Below the pieces are notes generated by a model that was not told the DNA's origin, searched no databases, and was given only the letters and a program-made list of their open reading frames with translations. Positions 32,845 to 43,758 of a stretch of 64,000 nucleotides of DNA are shown one piece after another. Positions within the stretch are counted from its first letter, which is position 1. Every line of letters starts with the position of its first letter. This stretch comes from Rummeliibacillus suwonensis (GTDB lineage Bacteria > Bacillota > Bacilli > Bacillales_A > Planococcaceae), in contig NZ_VCBL01000003.1 of assembly GCF_007896435.1 (NCBI RefSeq), positions 34,144 through 98,143 of the forward strand. Reading direction: 5' to 3'. A program made the translations under genes and the position numbers.

Positions 32845-33003
32845 GATTGCTGTCTGAAAGTAATTGGAGATGCTGCTATTTTAATCTTGGGAGCCAAAGG
32901 ATTACTAGAAGGCTGTCTTGCGCTAGTCTTTTTATCTTGCTCCACTGCTGTAACAGATAGTATGATTCCCGTTTTCAAGATGCAAGCAAAAAGCAACGAG
33001 TAA
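32845..33003 (+). pseudogene. remnant of a membrane-protein gene (3' end only)
   Basis: A 52-codon frame ending at 33003 reads like a true protein C-terminus: KVIGDAAILILGAKGLLEG, then LALVFLSCSTAVTDSMIPVF and a charged tail. No start codon or ribosome site precedes it. I cannot name the family. The rest of the 32670-33262 gap holds only repeat-edge-like sequence near 33070-33110. Confidence 0.4.
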
Positions 33004-33262
33004 GTGGGCGATCCACTCTCTGTAAAAAAACAGGATTAGTTCAACTAACAAACAGTTAGACTAAAAATGAAAAAATCCTCCCCATGTCAAAACTTCACTT
33101 TATAATTTCAATTGTAAAATATATCCTTTAAATGAATAATTGGCATATAATTCACATATAATCGTCTAATTTAATACTCGCAAGCTTTTGTTCGATATCA
33201 TGAAACATGGTACAATAGTAAGATAAAACAATAGATTTTCTTTACGAAAAGGAAGGTTTTAA

Positions 33263-34204
33263 ATGCCGGAAAATCAGACAAGAAGAATTACGCATGGCGC
33301 TATGATGGTCGCATTGTTTACGATATTATTAGCCATCTCTACATATATACCACTGCTAAATATCGTAACCATTTGGTTTATCTCTCTACCAGTTGCTTGG
33401 TATAGTGCAAAGTATAGCCGTAGTTCCTCGCTATTAGTCGCAATTGTTAGTGTTGCCATGTCAACCTTGATTTGTGGGATCATGACTTTGCCTCTAGCTA
33501 TTGTGGTTGCGGTTATTGGATTTGTTATTGGTGATATAATACGTTCAAAGAAAAGTAAAATCTTTTTATTGATGACCACAGCATTTGTGGTGTTGATTTC
33601 TATTACAATCGAGTATATTGTTTCTGTTAAATTATTCAATATAGATATTTTGAAAGAAATGACGATGAATATTCGCGAAAGTTATGAGAAATCAAATGAG
33701 ATCGCGAAGGCAATGACAGGGCAGGCACCAATCTCAGCTGAACAATTGAATACAATGATCGATACTATACAAATGGGCATGCCGACGATTATAACATCGC
33801 TAGTCTTTTTTTTAACGTTTATTATTATTTCTGTGAATTTGCCATTGTTACATCGTTTGGGTATAGAAGTTCCAAAATTTGCGCCATTTAGAGATTTGCG
33901 ATTGCCACGCGCTATTTTATGGTATTATCTTGCAGTGTTAATCATCACTTTATTTATGAAGCCAGATGTTGGATCATTTATTTATATAGTTGTATTAAAT
34001 TTATCTTTTCTTTTAAGTATGCTATTCCTGTTACAAGGTATTTCATGTATACACTTTTTCATGTATCAGCAAGGATGGCCAAAATGGACTGCCTATGTTG
34101 GTACAATCTTAGCTTTTCCACTAAGCTCATTTGTTATTTTACTGGGGATTACAGATTTAGGTTTTAATATCCGCGGGCTTATTAGTAGCATGACGAGAAA
34201 ATAA
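33263..34204 (+). CDS. yybS: YybS family membrane protein (DUF2232)
   Basis: The 313-residue protein has about eight hydrophobic segments and the N-terminal TRRITHGAMMVALFTILLAI pattern of YybS. Its function is not settled. It precedes gdpP by a few bases, as in B. subtilis (yybS-gdpP-rplI-dnaC). AAAGGAAGG precedes the ATG. Position and length (B. subtilis about 309) support the name. Confidence 0.9.
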   Translation: MPENQTRRITHGAMMVALFTILLAISTYIPLLNIVTIWFISLPVAWYSAKYSRSSSLLVAIVSVAMSTLICGIMTLPLAIVVAVIGFVIGDIIRSKKSKIFLLMTTAFVVLISITIEYIVSVKLFNIDILKEMTMNIRESYEKSNEIAKAMTGQAPISAEQLNTMIDTIQMGMPTIITSLVFFLTFIIISVNLPLLHRLGIEVPKFAPFRDLRLPRAILWYYLAVLIITLFMKPDVGSFIYIVVLNLSFLLSMLFLLQGISCIHFFMYQQGWPKWTAYVGTILAFPLSSFVILLGITDLGFNIRGLISSMTRK

Positions 34205-34217
34205 GGAGTTGAGATTT

Positions 34218-36194
34218 ATGGGTACTCTTTTTAGAAAACGACCAATACGATATCCTCTTTTCATCCTGTCATTGCTCGGAATAGCAGGTATTATCATATG
34301 TGTAATGTGGAATCTATTGACAGGAATTGTGTATGGAATCGTTCTAATATTAATATTAGTTCTTACTTGGAAGGCTGAGTCCGACACCTATAAAGAGACG
34401 GAGAAACATATTGAAATGTTATCCTACCGTCTAAAAAAAGTAGGAGAAGAAGCATTACTTGAAATGCCGATCGGGATTGTATTAATCAATGATCAGTTTC
34501 AAATTGAGTGGACGAATCCCTACATGCTACGAATATTGGGAAAAGATTCATTGATTGGTGAAGAAGTTTTTTCTTTATCCGACGACTTGTATAACCTGAT
34601 CAAACATGAGGAGTCAAATGAACTTAATATTACATTAAAAGATCGTAAGTACCATGCGTTTTATAAACCGGAGGAAAAACTTCTTTATTTCTTTGATATT
34701 ACAGAACAAGTAGAAATGGAAGCACTTTACTATGATGATCGTACAGTAATCGCTATTCTGTTTGTTGATAACTATGATGAGATTACTCAAGGTATGGATG
34801 ATCAAACACGTAGCCAAACGAATTCCCTTGTGACTTCCCTTGTAAATAATTGGAGTATCACCAATGGGATTTATCTGAAACGCGTAGACTCCGATCGATT
34901 TATAGCGGTTATGAATGAATCCATTTTACAAGAATTAGAAAAGAAAAGATTTGCTATTCTAGATGATATTCGTGAAATCACGGCACAGCAAAAATTATCT
35001 TTAACATTAAGTATTGGCGTTGGAGCGGGTTCACAGTCCCTATTAGAATTGGGGGAACTCGCACAATCTAGCTTAGATTTAGTACTGGGTCGTGGGGGTG
35101 ACCAAGTAGCGATCAAGCAACCAAATGGAAAGGTAAAATTCTATGGTGGGAAAACAAATCCTGTTGAGAAACGCACAAGAGTACGTGCACGTGTTATTTC
35201 GCATGCACTAAGGGATTTAATACAGGATAGTGATCAAATCTTTGTAATGGGCCATAAAATGCCTGATATGGATGCTATCGGTGCAGCTATCGGTGTTCGT
35301 AAGATGGCCGATATGAATGATATTGACGGTTATGTAGTGGTCGACTTTGATAATATTGATAATAGTATCAATCGTTTAATGCAGGTTGTGAAGGAAAAAT
35401 CTGATTTATATGATCGCTTTATCACGCCAGAAGAAGCACTGGATAAAATAACAGATAAGTCATTATTAGTGATTGTGGATACACATAAACCAAGTTTGAC
35501 TATAGAGGCAAGATTGTTAAATAAATCTGATAAAGTCGTCGTCATCGACCATCATCGCCGAGGAGAGGAATTTGTTAAAAATCCCATGCTTGTTTATATG
35601 GAGCCTTATGCTTCTTCAACAGCTGAGTTGGTCACAGAATTATTAGAATATCAACCAAAAAATGATAAAATAACTATGTTGGAAGCGACAGCTTTGCTAG
35701 CTGGTATTATCGTCGATACGAAAAGTTTCACATTACGTACAGGTGCAAGGACTTTTGAGGCTGCCTCTTATTTACGGACAAATGGAGCAGATACGGTACT
35801 TGTACAACGACTTTTAAAAGAAGATATAGGTACGTATATTGAGCGTTCTAAGATTGTTCAGACCGCTGAATTTGTTCATAGTGGAATCGCTATTGCAAGA
35901 GGTGATAGTGATAAAATATATAATTCGGTGTTAATCGCTCAGACAGCAGATATTTTATTAACGATGAAAGATATATCTGCCTCTTTCGTAGTTGCCCATC
36001 GGAATGATGGGACAATTGGCATTAGTGCACGATCCTTAGGTGAGATTAATGTTCAACTTGTGATGGAGGAATTAGGCGGTGGCGGGCATTTAACAAACGC
36101 TGCATGTCAATTAGAAGTACAAACAATCGATGAAGCCATCAAAAAACTAAAGGTAGCAATAGATGATGTATTAGAAGGGAGTACGGAAGTATGA
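34218..36194 (+). CDS. gdpP: cyclic-di-AMP phosphodiesterase GdpP
   Basis: GdpP degrades c-di-AMP and so affects cell-wall stress, osmotic balance and beta-lactam tolerance. It has two N-terminal membrane helices (about 12-50), a PAS domain, a degenerate GGDEF domain and a DHH/DHHA1 domain. The metal-binding motifs are [24 protein letters not shown] and VIDHHRRG, and [10 protein letters not shown] lies near the C-terminus. All DHH motifs are intact. The ATG at 34218 (658 residues) has GGAG nine bases upstream; the TTG at 34209 abuts that site. The stop overlaps the rplI start. Confidence 0.96.
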   Translation: MGTLFRKRPIRYPLFILSLLGIAGIIICVMWNLLTGIVYGIVLILILVLTWKAESDTYKETEKHIEMLSYRLKKVGEEALLEMPIGIVLINDQFQIEWTNPYMLRILGKDSLIGEEVFSLSDDLYNLIKHEESNELNITLKDRKYHAFYKPEEKLLYFFDITEQVEMEALYYDDRTVIAILFVDNYDEITQGMDDQTRSQTNSLVTSLVNNWSITNGIYLKRVDSDRFIAVMNESILQELEKKRFAILDDIREITAQQKLSLTLSIGVGAGSQSLLELGELAQSSLDLVLGRGGDQVAIKQPNGKVKFYGGKTNPVEKRTRVRARVISHALRDLIQDSDQIFVMGHKMPDMDAIGAAIGVRKMADMNDIDGYVVVDFDNIDNSINRLMQVVKEKSDLYDRFITPEEALDKITDKSLLVIVDTHKPSLTIEARLLNKSDKVVVIDHHRRGEEFVKNPMLVYMEPYASSTAELVTELLEYQPKNDKITMLEATALLAGIIVDTKSFTLRTGARTFEAASYLRTNGADTVLVQRLLKEDIGTYIERSKIVQTAEFVHSGIAIARGDSDKIYNSVLIAQTADILLTMKDISASFVVAHRNDGTIGISARSLGEINVQLVMEELGGGGHLTNAACQLEVQTIDEAIKKLKVAIDDVLEGSTEV

Positions 36195-36640
36195 AAGTCA
36201 TTTTCCTAAAAGATGTTAAAGGGCAAGGTAAAAAAGGTGAAACGAAAGAAGTTTCAGACGGCTTTGCACGTAATGTATTACTAAAGCAAAAAAGTGCTGT
36301 TGAAGCAACACCTGCTGAATTAGCAAAATTAAAAGCTCAAAATAAACGTGCCGCTGCAAATGCTGCGCAAGAATTAGAAGATGCGAAAGCATTAAAGCAA
36401 ACTTTAGAAGGTTTGACAGTGGAGTTAACAGCAAAACCCGGTAAAGATGGTCGTCTATTTGGGTCGATTACGGCAAAACAAATTGTGGAGCAATTACAAA
36501 AAGACCATGGTATTAAAATCGATAAACGTAAGATGGAACTTAAAGAAGCGATACGTACTTTAGGCGTCACGAAAGTACCTGTAAAACTTCATCATGAAGT
36601 AACGGCTATATTGTCAGTACACGTTGCAGAGCAAGAGTAA
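36191..36640 (+). CDS. rplI: 50S ribosomal protein L9
   Basis: L9 is a two-domain elongated protein of the large subunit near the L1 stalk. The 149-residue protein begins [28 protein letters not shown]-type sequence, with the long connecting helix and C-terminal domain as expected. The ATG overlaps the gdpP stop by four bases, which implies translational coupling. dnaB follows after 12 bases. Confidence 0.97.
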   Translation: MKVIFLKDVKGQGKKGETKEVSDGFARNVLLKQKSAVEATPAELAKLKAQNKRAAANAAQELEDAKALKQTLEGLTVELTAKPGKDGRLFGSITAKQIVEQLQKDHGIKIDKRKMELKEAIRTLGVTKVPVKLHHEVTAILSVHVAEQE

Positions 36641-36652
36641 GGAGAGACATTT

Positions 36653-38011
36653 ATGAACGATCCACAATTGGACCGCGTTCCGCCTCACAACCAAGAAGCT
36701 GAACAAGCAGTCATTGGGGCAATATTTCTTGAACCACAGGCTTTGATCACAGCTTCTGAAATTTTAATTCCTGAAGATTTTTATCGTTCTGCTCATCAGA
36801 AGATTTTCCAAACAATGTTACGTTTGAGTGATCAGGGGAAAGCCATTGATGTCATTACCGTTACAGAAGAATTATCATCACATAACGAATTAGAGGACGT
36901 CGGTGGCATTTCCTATATTACTGAAATTGCCAATGCTGTACCAACAGCTGCGAATGTTGGGCATTATGCTCAAATTGTATCTGAAAAAGCATTGCTACGA
37001 CGCTTGATTCGAGTAGCTACAAAAATAGTAGAAGATGGCTATACGCGTGAGGATGAGGTAGATACTTTACTCTCTGAAGCTGAGAGTAGAGTAATGGAAG
37101 TGGCGAATCGTAAAAATGCCGGTGACTTTAAGCATGTAAAAGATGTTCTTGTTGAGACATATGCAAATGTAGAGCATTTGCAAAATCGCAAGGGTGATAT
37201 AACTGGTATTCCGACAGGATTCCGTGACTTGGATCGTTTAACAGCTGGCTTTCAACGAGGGGATTTAATCATTGTTGCTGCCAGACCATCCGTTGGGAAA
37301 ACGGCCTTTGCATTAAATGTTGCACAGGCAGTTGGTACCCAAACGGATGAAAATGTAGCTATTTTCTCGCTCGAAATGGGTGCAGAACAGCTTGTTATGC
37401 GTATGCTTTGTGCAGAAGGGAACATCGATGCGCAAGTTTTACGTACAGGTGCTTTAAATTCAGAAGATTGGCGTAAACTAACAATGGCAACGGGTACCCT
37501 TTCTCGTGCGGGCATTTATATTGATGATTCTGCGGGTATTCGGGTTAGTGAAATTCGTGCAAAGTGTCGGCGATTAAAGCAAGAACATGGTTTAGGAATG
37601 ATCTTAATCGATTATCTTCAGCTAATACAGGGAAGCGGTTTAGCAGGTCAAAATAGACAACAAGAAGTATCAGAAATTTCACGTTCACTTAAAGCTTTAG
37701 CTCGTGAATTAGAAGTTCCAGTCATTGCGCTATCTCAATTATCTCGTGGTGTTGAACAGCGCCAAGATAAACGTCCGATGATGAGTGATCTTCGTGAATC
37801 TGGGAGTATCGAGCAAGATGCCGATATCGTGGCATTCTTATATCGTGAAGATTATTACGATAAAGAAACAGAAGATGCGAATACCATTGAAATTATTGTG
37901 GCTAAACAACGTAACGGCCCAACAGATACGGTCAAATTAGCATTTAAAAAAGAATTCAATAAATTTGTTAGCGTTGATTGGACTGCTGAAGCACCAGCAG
38001 GAGGCTATTAA
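36653..38011 (+). CDS. dnaB: replicative DNA helicase (DnaB; DnaC in B. subtilis)
   Basis: This is the hexameric helicase that unwinds DNA at the fork. The 452-residue protein has the N-terminal DnaB domain (HNQEAEQAVIGAIFLEP), a linker and a RecA-like domain with Walker A ARPSVGKTAF (about 211-220), Walker B IDYLQLI and the DnaB arginine finger region (QRQDKRPMMSDLRESGSIEQ). Note that B. subtilis calls this gene dnaC. It closes the yybS-gdpP-rplI-dnaB operon, followed by a terminator. Confidence 0.97.
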   Translation: MNDPQLDRVPPHNQEAEQAVIGAIFLEPQALITASEILIPEDFYRSAHQKIFQTMLRLSDQGKAIDVITVTEELSSHNELEDVGGISYITEIANAVPTAANVGHYAQIVSEKALLRRLIRVATKIVEDGYTREDEVDTLLSEAESRVMEVANRKNAGDFKHVKDVLVETYANVEHLQNRKGDITGIPTGFRDLDRLTAGFQRGDLIIVAARPSVGKTAFALNVAQAVGTQTDENVAIFSLEMGAEQLVMRMLCAEGNIDAQVLRTGALNSEDWRKLTMATGTLSRAGIYIDDSAGIRVSEIRAKCRRLKQEHGLGMILIDYLQLIQGSGLAGQNRQQEVSEISRSLKALARELEVPVIALSQLSRGVEQRQDKRPMMSDLRESGSIEQDADIVAFLYREDYYDKETEDANTIEIIVAKQRNGPTDTVKLAFKKEFNKFVSVDWTAEAPAGGY

Positions 38012-38014
38012 ATA

Positions 38015-38064
38015 AAAAACACGAACATTGGTGACTGACGTATATGATATGTTCGTGTTTTTTA
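38015..38064 (+). terminator. terminator after dnaB
   Basis: AAAAACACGAACAT pairs with ATGTTCGTGTTTTT around a loop of about 18 bases, ending in a T run. Confidence 0.88.
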
Positions 38065-38074
38065 CTATTTCTTA

Positions 38075-38103
38075 TTGACTTGCTTTGTTTTCGTTGTTAC
38101 AAT
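38075..38103 (+). promoter_or_regulatory. purA promoter
   Basis: A -35 TTGACT (38075-38080), a 17-base spacer and a -10 TACAAT (38098-38103) lie about 50 bases before purA. A small hairpin, GGACAC / GTGTCT, sits in the 5' leader (38120-38138). I do not see a convincing PurR box. Confidence 0.75.
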
Positions 38104-38154
38104 AAGTCTGTTTGAATCAGGACACGACGAAAGTGTCTGACGGAGGTGCTGATC

Positions 38155-39444
38155 ATGACATCAGTTGTAGTAGTAGGAACGCAGTGGGGAGACGAAGGTA
38201 AAGGGAAAATTACAGACTTCCTATCTAAAAAGGCAGATGCAATCGCACGTTATTCAGGTGGCGATAATGCAGGACATACCATTCAATTTGAAGGCGAAAC
38301 TTTTAAATTACATTTGATTCCATCTGGTATTTTTTATAAAGATAAAAACTCTGTTATGGGGAATGGGATGGTTATCAATCCAAAATCGCTTGTTGAAGAA
38401 TTAAAGGGCTTACAAGAACGTGGCATTAATACAGATAACTTACGTATTTCAAATCGTGCACAAGTTATCCTTCCATATCATGTGTATCAAGATAAAGTAG
38501 ATGAAGCATCACGCGGAGATAAAAAAATTGGTACAACATGTAAAGGGATCGGACCTTGTTACACAGATAAAGTGCAACGCATTGGAATCCGCGTGGCAGA
38601 TCTTTTAGACAAAGAAGTTTTTGAAGAAAAATTACGTTCAAATTTAGCGATAAAGAACCGTTTATTCGAAAAATTCTATGAAGTAGAACCTTTAAAATTT
38701 GAGGATATCTTTGAAGAATATTATGGTTATGGTCAACAAATCGCTAAATATGTGACAGATACTTCTAAAGTATTAAATGATGTTTTAGATAAAGACGGTA
38801 AGGTACTATTTGAAGGTGCTCAAGGTATTTTACTCGATGTGGATCATGGTACTTATCCATATGTAACTTCATCTAACCCTGTAGCAGGCGGTGTAGCAAC
38901 TGGTGCGGGCATCGGTCCTTCAAAAGTGACTCGTGTAATTGGTGTAAGTAAAGCATATACTTCACGTGTTGGTGATGGTCCGTTCCCAACAGAATTATTT
39001 GATGAAGTAGGTCATCAAATCCGCGAAGTAGGTCGTGAATATGGTACAACTACTGGTCGTCCACGCCGTGTAGGTTGGTTTGACTCAGTTGTTGTTCGTC
39101 ACTCTCGCCGTGTATCAGGTATTACAGATTTAGCTCTTAACTCAATCGACGTATTAACAGGTCTTGAAACTGTGAAAATCTGTACTGCATATGATTACAA
39201 TGGAGAAATCATTACGGAATATCCTGCCAATCTTCACATCATTGAAGGATGCAAGCCGATCTATGAAGAACTTCCAGGATGGACAGAAGACATTACTGGA
39301 TGCAAAACATTAGAAGAACTACCTGAAAATGCACGTAATTACGTAAAACGTGTGAGTGAATTGACAGGTATTCGCATTGCGACATTCTCAGTGGGTCCAG
39401 ACCGTGAACAAACAAATGTATTAGTAGATGTTTGGGAAAACTAA
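38155..39444 (+). CDS. purA: adenylosuccinate synthetase
   Basis: PurA uses GTP to join IMP and aspartate, the first step from IMP to AMP. The ATG at 38155 after GGAGGTG gives 429 residues starting [20 protein letters not shown], with the catalytic Asp in the P-loop and GDNAGHT a little later. Both are conserved. It has its own promoter and stands alone after dnaB. Confidence 0.97.
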   Translation: MTSVVVVGTQWGDEGKGKITDFLSKKADAIARYSGGDNAGHTIQFEGETFKLHLIPSGIFYKDKNSVMGNGMVINPKSLVEELKGLQERGINTDNLRISNRAQVILPYHVYQDKVDEASRGDKKIGTTCKGIGPCYTDKVQRIGIRVADLLDKEVFEEKLRSNLAIKNRLFEKFYEVEPLKFEDIFEEYYGYGQQIAKYVTDTSKVLNDVLDKDGKVLFEGAQGILLDVDHGTYPYVTSSNPVAGGVATGAGIGPSKVTRVIGVSKAYTSRVGDGPFPTELFDEVGHQIREVGREYGTTTGRPRRVGWFDSVVVRHSRRVSGITDLALNSIDVLTGLETVKICTAYDYNGEIITEYPANLHIIEGCKPIYEELPGWTEDITGCKTLEELPENARNYVKRVSELTGIRIATFSVGPDREQTNVLVDVWEN

Positions 39445-39565
39445 TGTAAACCCATTTGATTAGCAGCTCTATATTAAGTAAAATTACACACAGTGGTGCT
39501 AACTGCGTTTTTATGCAGGATAACTAAACATCGGGCTTATTTACGCTCAATATTTTAGAACATGT

Positions 39566-39604
39566 AAAAGCATGAATGTTGTTCGATCAGCATTCATGCT
39601 TTTT
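39566..39604 (+). terminator. terminator after purA
   Basis: AAAAGCATGAATG pairs with CATTCATGCTTTT across a short loop, with T-rich flanks on both sides. It probably also ends transcripts of the convergent YitT-type gene. Confidence 0.85.
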
Positions 39605-39654
39605 GTAGTTTCTTTTCTCAAAAAAGATGGATGAAACATGGAACGAGTTGCCTA

Positions 39655-40572
39655 TTAGTGAATATCCTTTTTCTTAAAGCGGCCGCCTCTTACTTCAGCA
39701 ATATTGCCAATGGCCAAAAACGCATGGTTATCTAATTCACTAACGATGGAAGTCAGCTTAGATTCTTCTAGACGTGTAATGACGGTAAAAATAACTTTTT
39801 TAGAATCACCAGTGTAAGCCCCCTCTCCTTTCAAATAAGTAACACCACGTCCTAAACGATCCATAATGGCTTTGCTGATTTCGTTATATTCTTCACTGAT
39901 AATATATACCACTTTTGATTCATCCAAACCCTGAATAACAATGTCAATCATTTTATAGGCGATGAAATACGCTAACCCTGAGTACATAGCTTGCTCCCAA
40001 GTAAACACAAAACCGGCAATGGTGAAAATAATAAGATTAAAAAACATAATGATCTCACCAACGGAAAATGGTAGTTTTCTATTGAAGAGAATAGATAGAA
40101 TTTCAGTACCATCAAGTGATCCGCCATAACGAATCACAAGACCTACGCCGATTCCAAGGACAATACCACCGAATACAGTGGATAACAATAGATCTCGTGT
40201 AATTGGTTCTAAACGATGAAATACAATTGTAACAGCTGATAAAGTTGTAATTCCCAAAGCCGTTGATAAGGCAAAGGTTTTACCAATTTGCTTATATCCG
40301 AGGAAGATAAACGGAATGTTTAAGAGGAAAATAAATACGCCTAGAGGTAAAGCGGTTAGATGAGAAATGATAATAGAGATGCCAACAATTCCTCCATCTA
40401 GCACCATGTTGGGCACTAAAAATAGTTCAAGACCAATAGCCATGATACAAGCCCCTAGAATCACCATAATGATTCTTAGAAATAATTTTCTTTTGGGCAC
40501 TTTTTTACTTGTCTTGTTTACTTCTGTTACCTGCGAGAGCATGAACTCTATGCTCCTACTCGAATCATTCAT
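39655..40572 (-). CDS. YitT family membrane protein (DUF161/DUF2179)
   Basis: The 305-residue protein has six hydrophobic segments of the YitT/DUF161 type (GLELFLVPNMVLDGGIVGIS-like, GVGLVIRYGGSLDGTEIL) and a C-terminal cytosolic DUF2179 domain (SEEYNEISKAIMDRLGRGVTYLKGEGAYTG). Function is unknown. GGAGAG precedes the ATG. It converges with purA. Confidence 0.88.
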   Translation of the reverse strand: MNDSSRSIEFMLSQVTEVNKTSKKVPKRKLFLRIIMVILGACIMAIGLELFLVPNMVLDGGIVGISIIISHLTALPLGVFIFLLNIPFIFLGYKQIGKTFALSTALGITTLSAVTIVFHRLEPITRDLLLSTVFGGIVLGIGVGLVIRYGGSLDGTEILSILFNRKLPFSVGEIIMFFNLIIFTIAGFVFTWEQAMYSGLAYFIAYKMIDIVIQGLDESKVVYIISEEYNEISKAIMDRLGRGVTYLKGEGAYTGDSKKVIFTVITRLEESKLTSIVSELDNHAFLAIGNIAEVRGGRFKKKDIH

Positions 40573-41211
40573 AAGATCTCTCCAATCCTAAAAGAATAAT
40601 TTTTATATACATATTTTATCTGAAAATTTAGAAATTAATAAGTTGAACACAATATATAAGTGAAGAAAATCACCTAAAAAATCTGCATAGCTAACAAGGG
40701 GAAAGCGAGTTTTTTAAATCTTTATCATCAAAATTTATTTTGATTCGACAGAGGATGCCTCCTCTCTATAGATGTACAAATTGTTCGGCAGATGTCACGG
40801 ATTTTGAAAAGGGCTTTTCGAGCAAACTCGAAAAAATCCGGACGAAGTTACACAATGCTGTAATTATTAGATGGACTGTTTATGCCCTATTAGCAGGCTG
40901 TAAGCTCCTGTCTACAAAATCCCGATAATAAGTAGAAGATAAATAGGAATAAAAGCCCGATTATTTTGACTAACACACTGCAGGAAGGATGAAAAACCTC
41001 CTACTGTGTGAAGTTTCACTTTATGGTAAACTAAATAAGGATTGATATATTCTATTGTCGATAAATGGCGATTATTGCCTGGGAAATGATAGACTTTGGA
41101 ATTTGTTAAAGATGCACATAATATAAAAGCATGGTAGAGTTAATATGTATAATTATAGAATCTAACAGTAATGAATGACCTAAACTGATAAGTAAGAAAG
41201 GGGAAAAGACT
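40573..41211. other. gene-poor interval before walR
   Basis: I see no gene with a credible start here. A perfect hairpin TTTTCGAGCAAACTCGAAAA lies at 40817-40836 within a larger stem (GGATTTT / AAAATCC). A fragment ending TGTGTGAAGTTTCACTTTAT near 40990-41025 resembles one end of dispersed repeat family 1. A TATAAT-like box at 41149 may belong to the walR promoter, but its -35 is unclear. Confidence 0.5.
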
Positions 41212-41922
41212 GTGGATGAAACCATTTTAGTAGTAGATGATGAAAAACCGATTGCAGATATATTACAATTTAATTTAGCAAAAGAAGGCTACAAAGTAGT
41301 CTGTGCTTATGATGGCGATGAAGCTTTAGAAAAGGTAGAGGAGATAAAACCAGATTTAATGCTATTAGATATCATGCTGCCAAAGCGTGATGGTATGGAA
41401 GTTTGTCGAGAAGTGCGAAAAAAACATGACCTTCCGATTATCATGCTGACTGCCAAAGATTCAGAAATTGATAAAGTACTAGGCCTCGAACTCGGTGCTG
41501 ATGATTATGTGACGAAACCATTTAGCACACGCGAACTAATTGCTCGTGTAAAGGCAAATATGCGTAGGCATCAAACGGTGACAACGCCTGAAGAAGCCGT
41601 TGAAGAAAATAACGATATTGCTATTGGTTCTCTTATCATACAACCTGATGCATATTTAGTTTTAAAGCGTGAGGAAGCAATCGAATTAACACACCGTGAA
41701 TTTGAATTGTTACATTATTTAGCAAAGCATATTGGACAAGTAATGACACGTGAACATCTGCTTCAAACCGTATGGGGATATGATTACTTTGGAGATGTGC
41801 GAACAGTTGATGTAACGATCCGTCGTTTACGTGAGAAAATCGAGGATAATCCGAGTCATCCAACATGGATTGTCACTCGTCGTGGAGTAGGCTATTATTT
41901 AAGAAATCCTGAACAGGAGTAA
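41212..41922 (+). CDS. walR: response regulator WalR (YycF)
   Basis: WalR is the essential OmpR/PhoB-type regulator of cell-wall hydrolase genes. It has a receiver domain (acidic pocket Asp9-Asp10, phosphorylated Asp53 in [11 protein letters not shown], Lys of KPFS) and a C-terminal winged helix-turn-helix with the [24 protein letters not shown] signature. The 236-residue length is typical. The start is GTG. walK follows after six bases, starting the walRKHIJ operon. Confidence 0.97.
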   Translation: MDETILVVDDEKPIADILQFNLAKEGYKVVCAYDGDEALEKVEEIKPDLMLLDIMLPKRDGMEVCREVRKKHDLPIIMLTAKDSEIDKVLGLELGADDYVTKPFSTRELIARVKANMRRHQTVTTPEEAVEENNDIAIGSLIIQPDAYLVLKREEAIELTHREFELLHYLAKHIGQVMTREHLLQTVWGYDYFGDVRTVDVTIRRLREKIEDNPSHPTWIVTRRGVGYYLRNPEQE

Positions 41923-41928
41923 AGAAAA

Positions 41929-43758
41929 ATGCAAAAGGTTCGTTTTTTTAAATCGGTGCAGGTCAAGCTTGTGTTGATTTATGTGTTGCTCATATTAATA
42001 GCAATGCAAATTATTGGGCTGTATTTTGCAAAACAGTTAGAACAAACATTAAAAGATAATTTTGAAACATCCATTACAGACCGTTTGAAGCTTGTAAATT
42101 TCAGTGTCAAAGAAGAGTTATTAAAAGAGCGTACGGATAGTGATCCAACGCTTGAACAGAGTCTGAAGGGTGTATTGAATTTGTCTTCAGAGGATATTAA
42201 AGAAATTAGGGTAATAGACGCTCACTATCGTATTTTGGCAACTTCTGATATGAGTAACCAATCAATCGTTGGTCAGCGTTCGATGGAATCGCTTGTACGT
42301 CAATCGATCAATTCACAAACGCCATATGAAAAAATTGCCCTTGATGACAAGACTAGAAAAAGAGTGTGGGTTGTCGCGACTCCTATCAAGTCGAATGGCA
42401 AGAATGGCAAAGTGATAGGGACAGTTTATGTGAAATCAAATATTGAACGAATATTTGAACAGATGAATGAGATTAATCAGATCCTAGCAGGTGGTACAGC
42501 ATTAGCATTAGCGATTACCATTATTTTAGGGATTTTTATCTTTAGGACCATCACGAAGCCGATTTCGGATATGCGTAGACAAGCTCAGGCGATGGCCAAG
42601 GGCAACTTTTCGAGAAAGGTTAAAGTATACGGGAATGATGAAATCGGGCAACTGGCAATTGCTTTCAACCATTTAACAAACAGGTTGCAAGAAGCTCAAT
42701 CGATTACGGAAGGTGAACGAAGAAAGTTGGCTTCCGTATTGACTAATATGACAGATGGTGTTATTGCAACAGATCGAAGGGGGAAAATAATCCTCATTAA
42801 TACACCTGCTCGAAAACTGTTAAATGGCGAATATCACGAATTGACAGGAAGACCATTGGTATCTGTTTTAGGTTTAGAAAAAAAATATACATTCGAAGAT
42901 TTGATCCATATGAAGGATTCTATTAATCTAGATTTCAGTTCACCTGATCGTCCTTACATTTGGCGTGCAAATTTTTCCGTGATTCAAAAAGAAACAGGGT
43001 TTGTTAATGGAGTGATTACGGTGCTGCATGATATTACGGAACAAGAGAAGATTGAAATGGAACGTCGTGAATTTGTATCCAATGTATCACATGAATTGCG
43101 TACGCCCCTTACAACGATGCGAAGCTATCTAGAAGCATTAGCGGATGGTGCTTGGCAAAACAAAGAACTGGCTCCACAGTTTTTGAATGTCACGCAAACA
43201 GAAACAGAAAGAATGATTCGTTTAGTCAATGACTTATTACAACTTTCAAGAATGGATAGTCGTGAATACGAGATCAATGCAGATTATATCGATTTCAACA
43301 AATTCTTTAACCGCATTATTGACCGATTTGAAATGTCCAGATCCAAAAATGTTGAATTCAAACGCATGCTCCCTACTATGCCGATTTATGTTGAGATCGA
43401 CACAGATAAGATTACTCAAGTAATCGATAATATTATTTCTAATGCTTTAAAGTATTCACCAGATGGCGGTAATATTCGTTTTGGTATGACAGCAAATGAA
43501 GGCGTACTGACGGTCATGATTTCAGATGATGGTATGGGCATACCAAAAGAAAATGTAGAGCGTATTTTTGATCGCTTTTATCGCGTGGATCGAGCAAGAG
43601 CTCGTTCAATGGGTGGTACAGGATTAGGGTTAGCTATTTCTCGGGAAATGATTTTAGCGCATGGGGGAAATATTTGGGCAGAAAGTGAAGAAGGAATCGG
43701 GACAACCATCTTCTTTACTTTACCGTATGAAGATGATGAGGCAGGTGAGTGGGATTGA
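41929..43758 (+). CDS. walK: sensor histidine kinase WalK (YycG)
   Basis: WalK phosphorylates WalR in response to peptidoglycan status. The 609-residue protein has membrane helices near 12-31 and 186-206 enclosing an extracellular Cache-type domain. A HAMP domain, a PAS domain, the HisKA domain with His388 (SHELRTPLTTM) and an ATPase domain (DDGMGIP, GGTGLGLAIS) follow. All catalytic motifs are intact. It overlaps the walH start region. Confidence 0.97.
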   Translation: MQKVRFFKSVQVKLVLIYVLLILIAMQIIGLYFAKQLEQTLKDNFETSITDRLKLVNFSVKEELLKERTDSDPTLEQSLKGVLNLSSEDIKEIRVIDAHYRILATSDMSNQSIVGQRSMESLVRQSINSQTPYEKIALDDKTRKRVWVVATPIKSNGKNGKVIGTVYVKSNIERIFEQMNEINQILAGGTALALAITIILGIFIFRTITKPISDMRRQAQAMAKGNFSRKVKVYGNDEIGQLAIAFNHLTNRLQEAQSITEGERRKLASVLTNMTDGVIATDRRGKIILINTPARKLLNGEYHELTGRPLVSVLGLEKKYTFEDLIHMKDSINLDFSSPDRPYIWRANFSVIQKETGFVNGVITVLHDITEQEKIEMERREFVSNVSHELRTPLTTMRSYLEALADGAWQNKELAPQFLNVTQTETERMIRLVNDLLQLSRMDSREYEINADYIDFNKFFNRIIDRFEMSRSKNVEFKRMLPTMPIYVEIDTDKITQVIDNIISNALKYSPDGGNIRFGMTANEGVLTVMISDDGMGIPKENVERIFDRFYRVDRARARSMGGTGLGLAISREMILAHGGNIWAESEEGIGTTIFFTLPYEDDEAGEWD

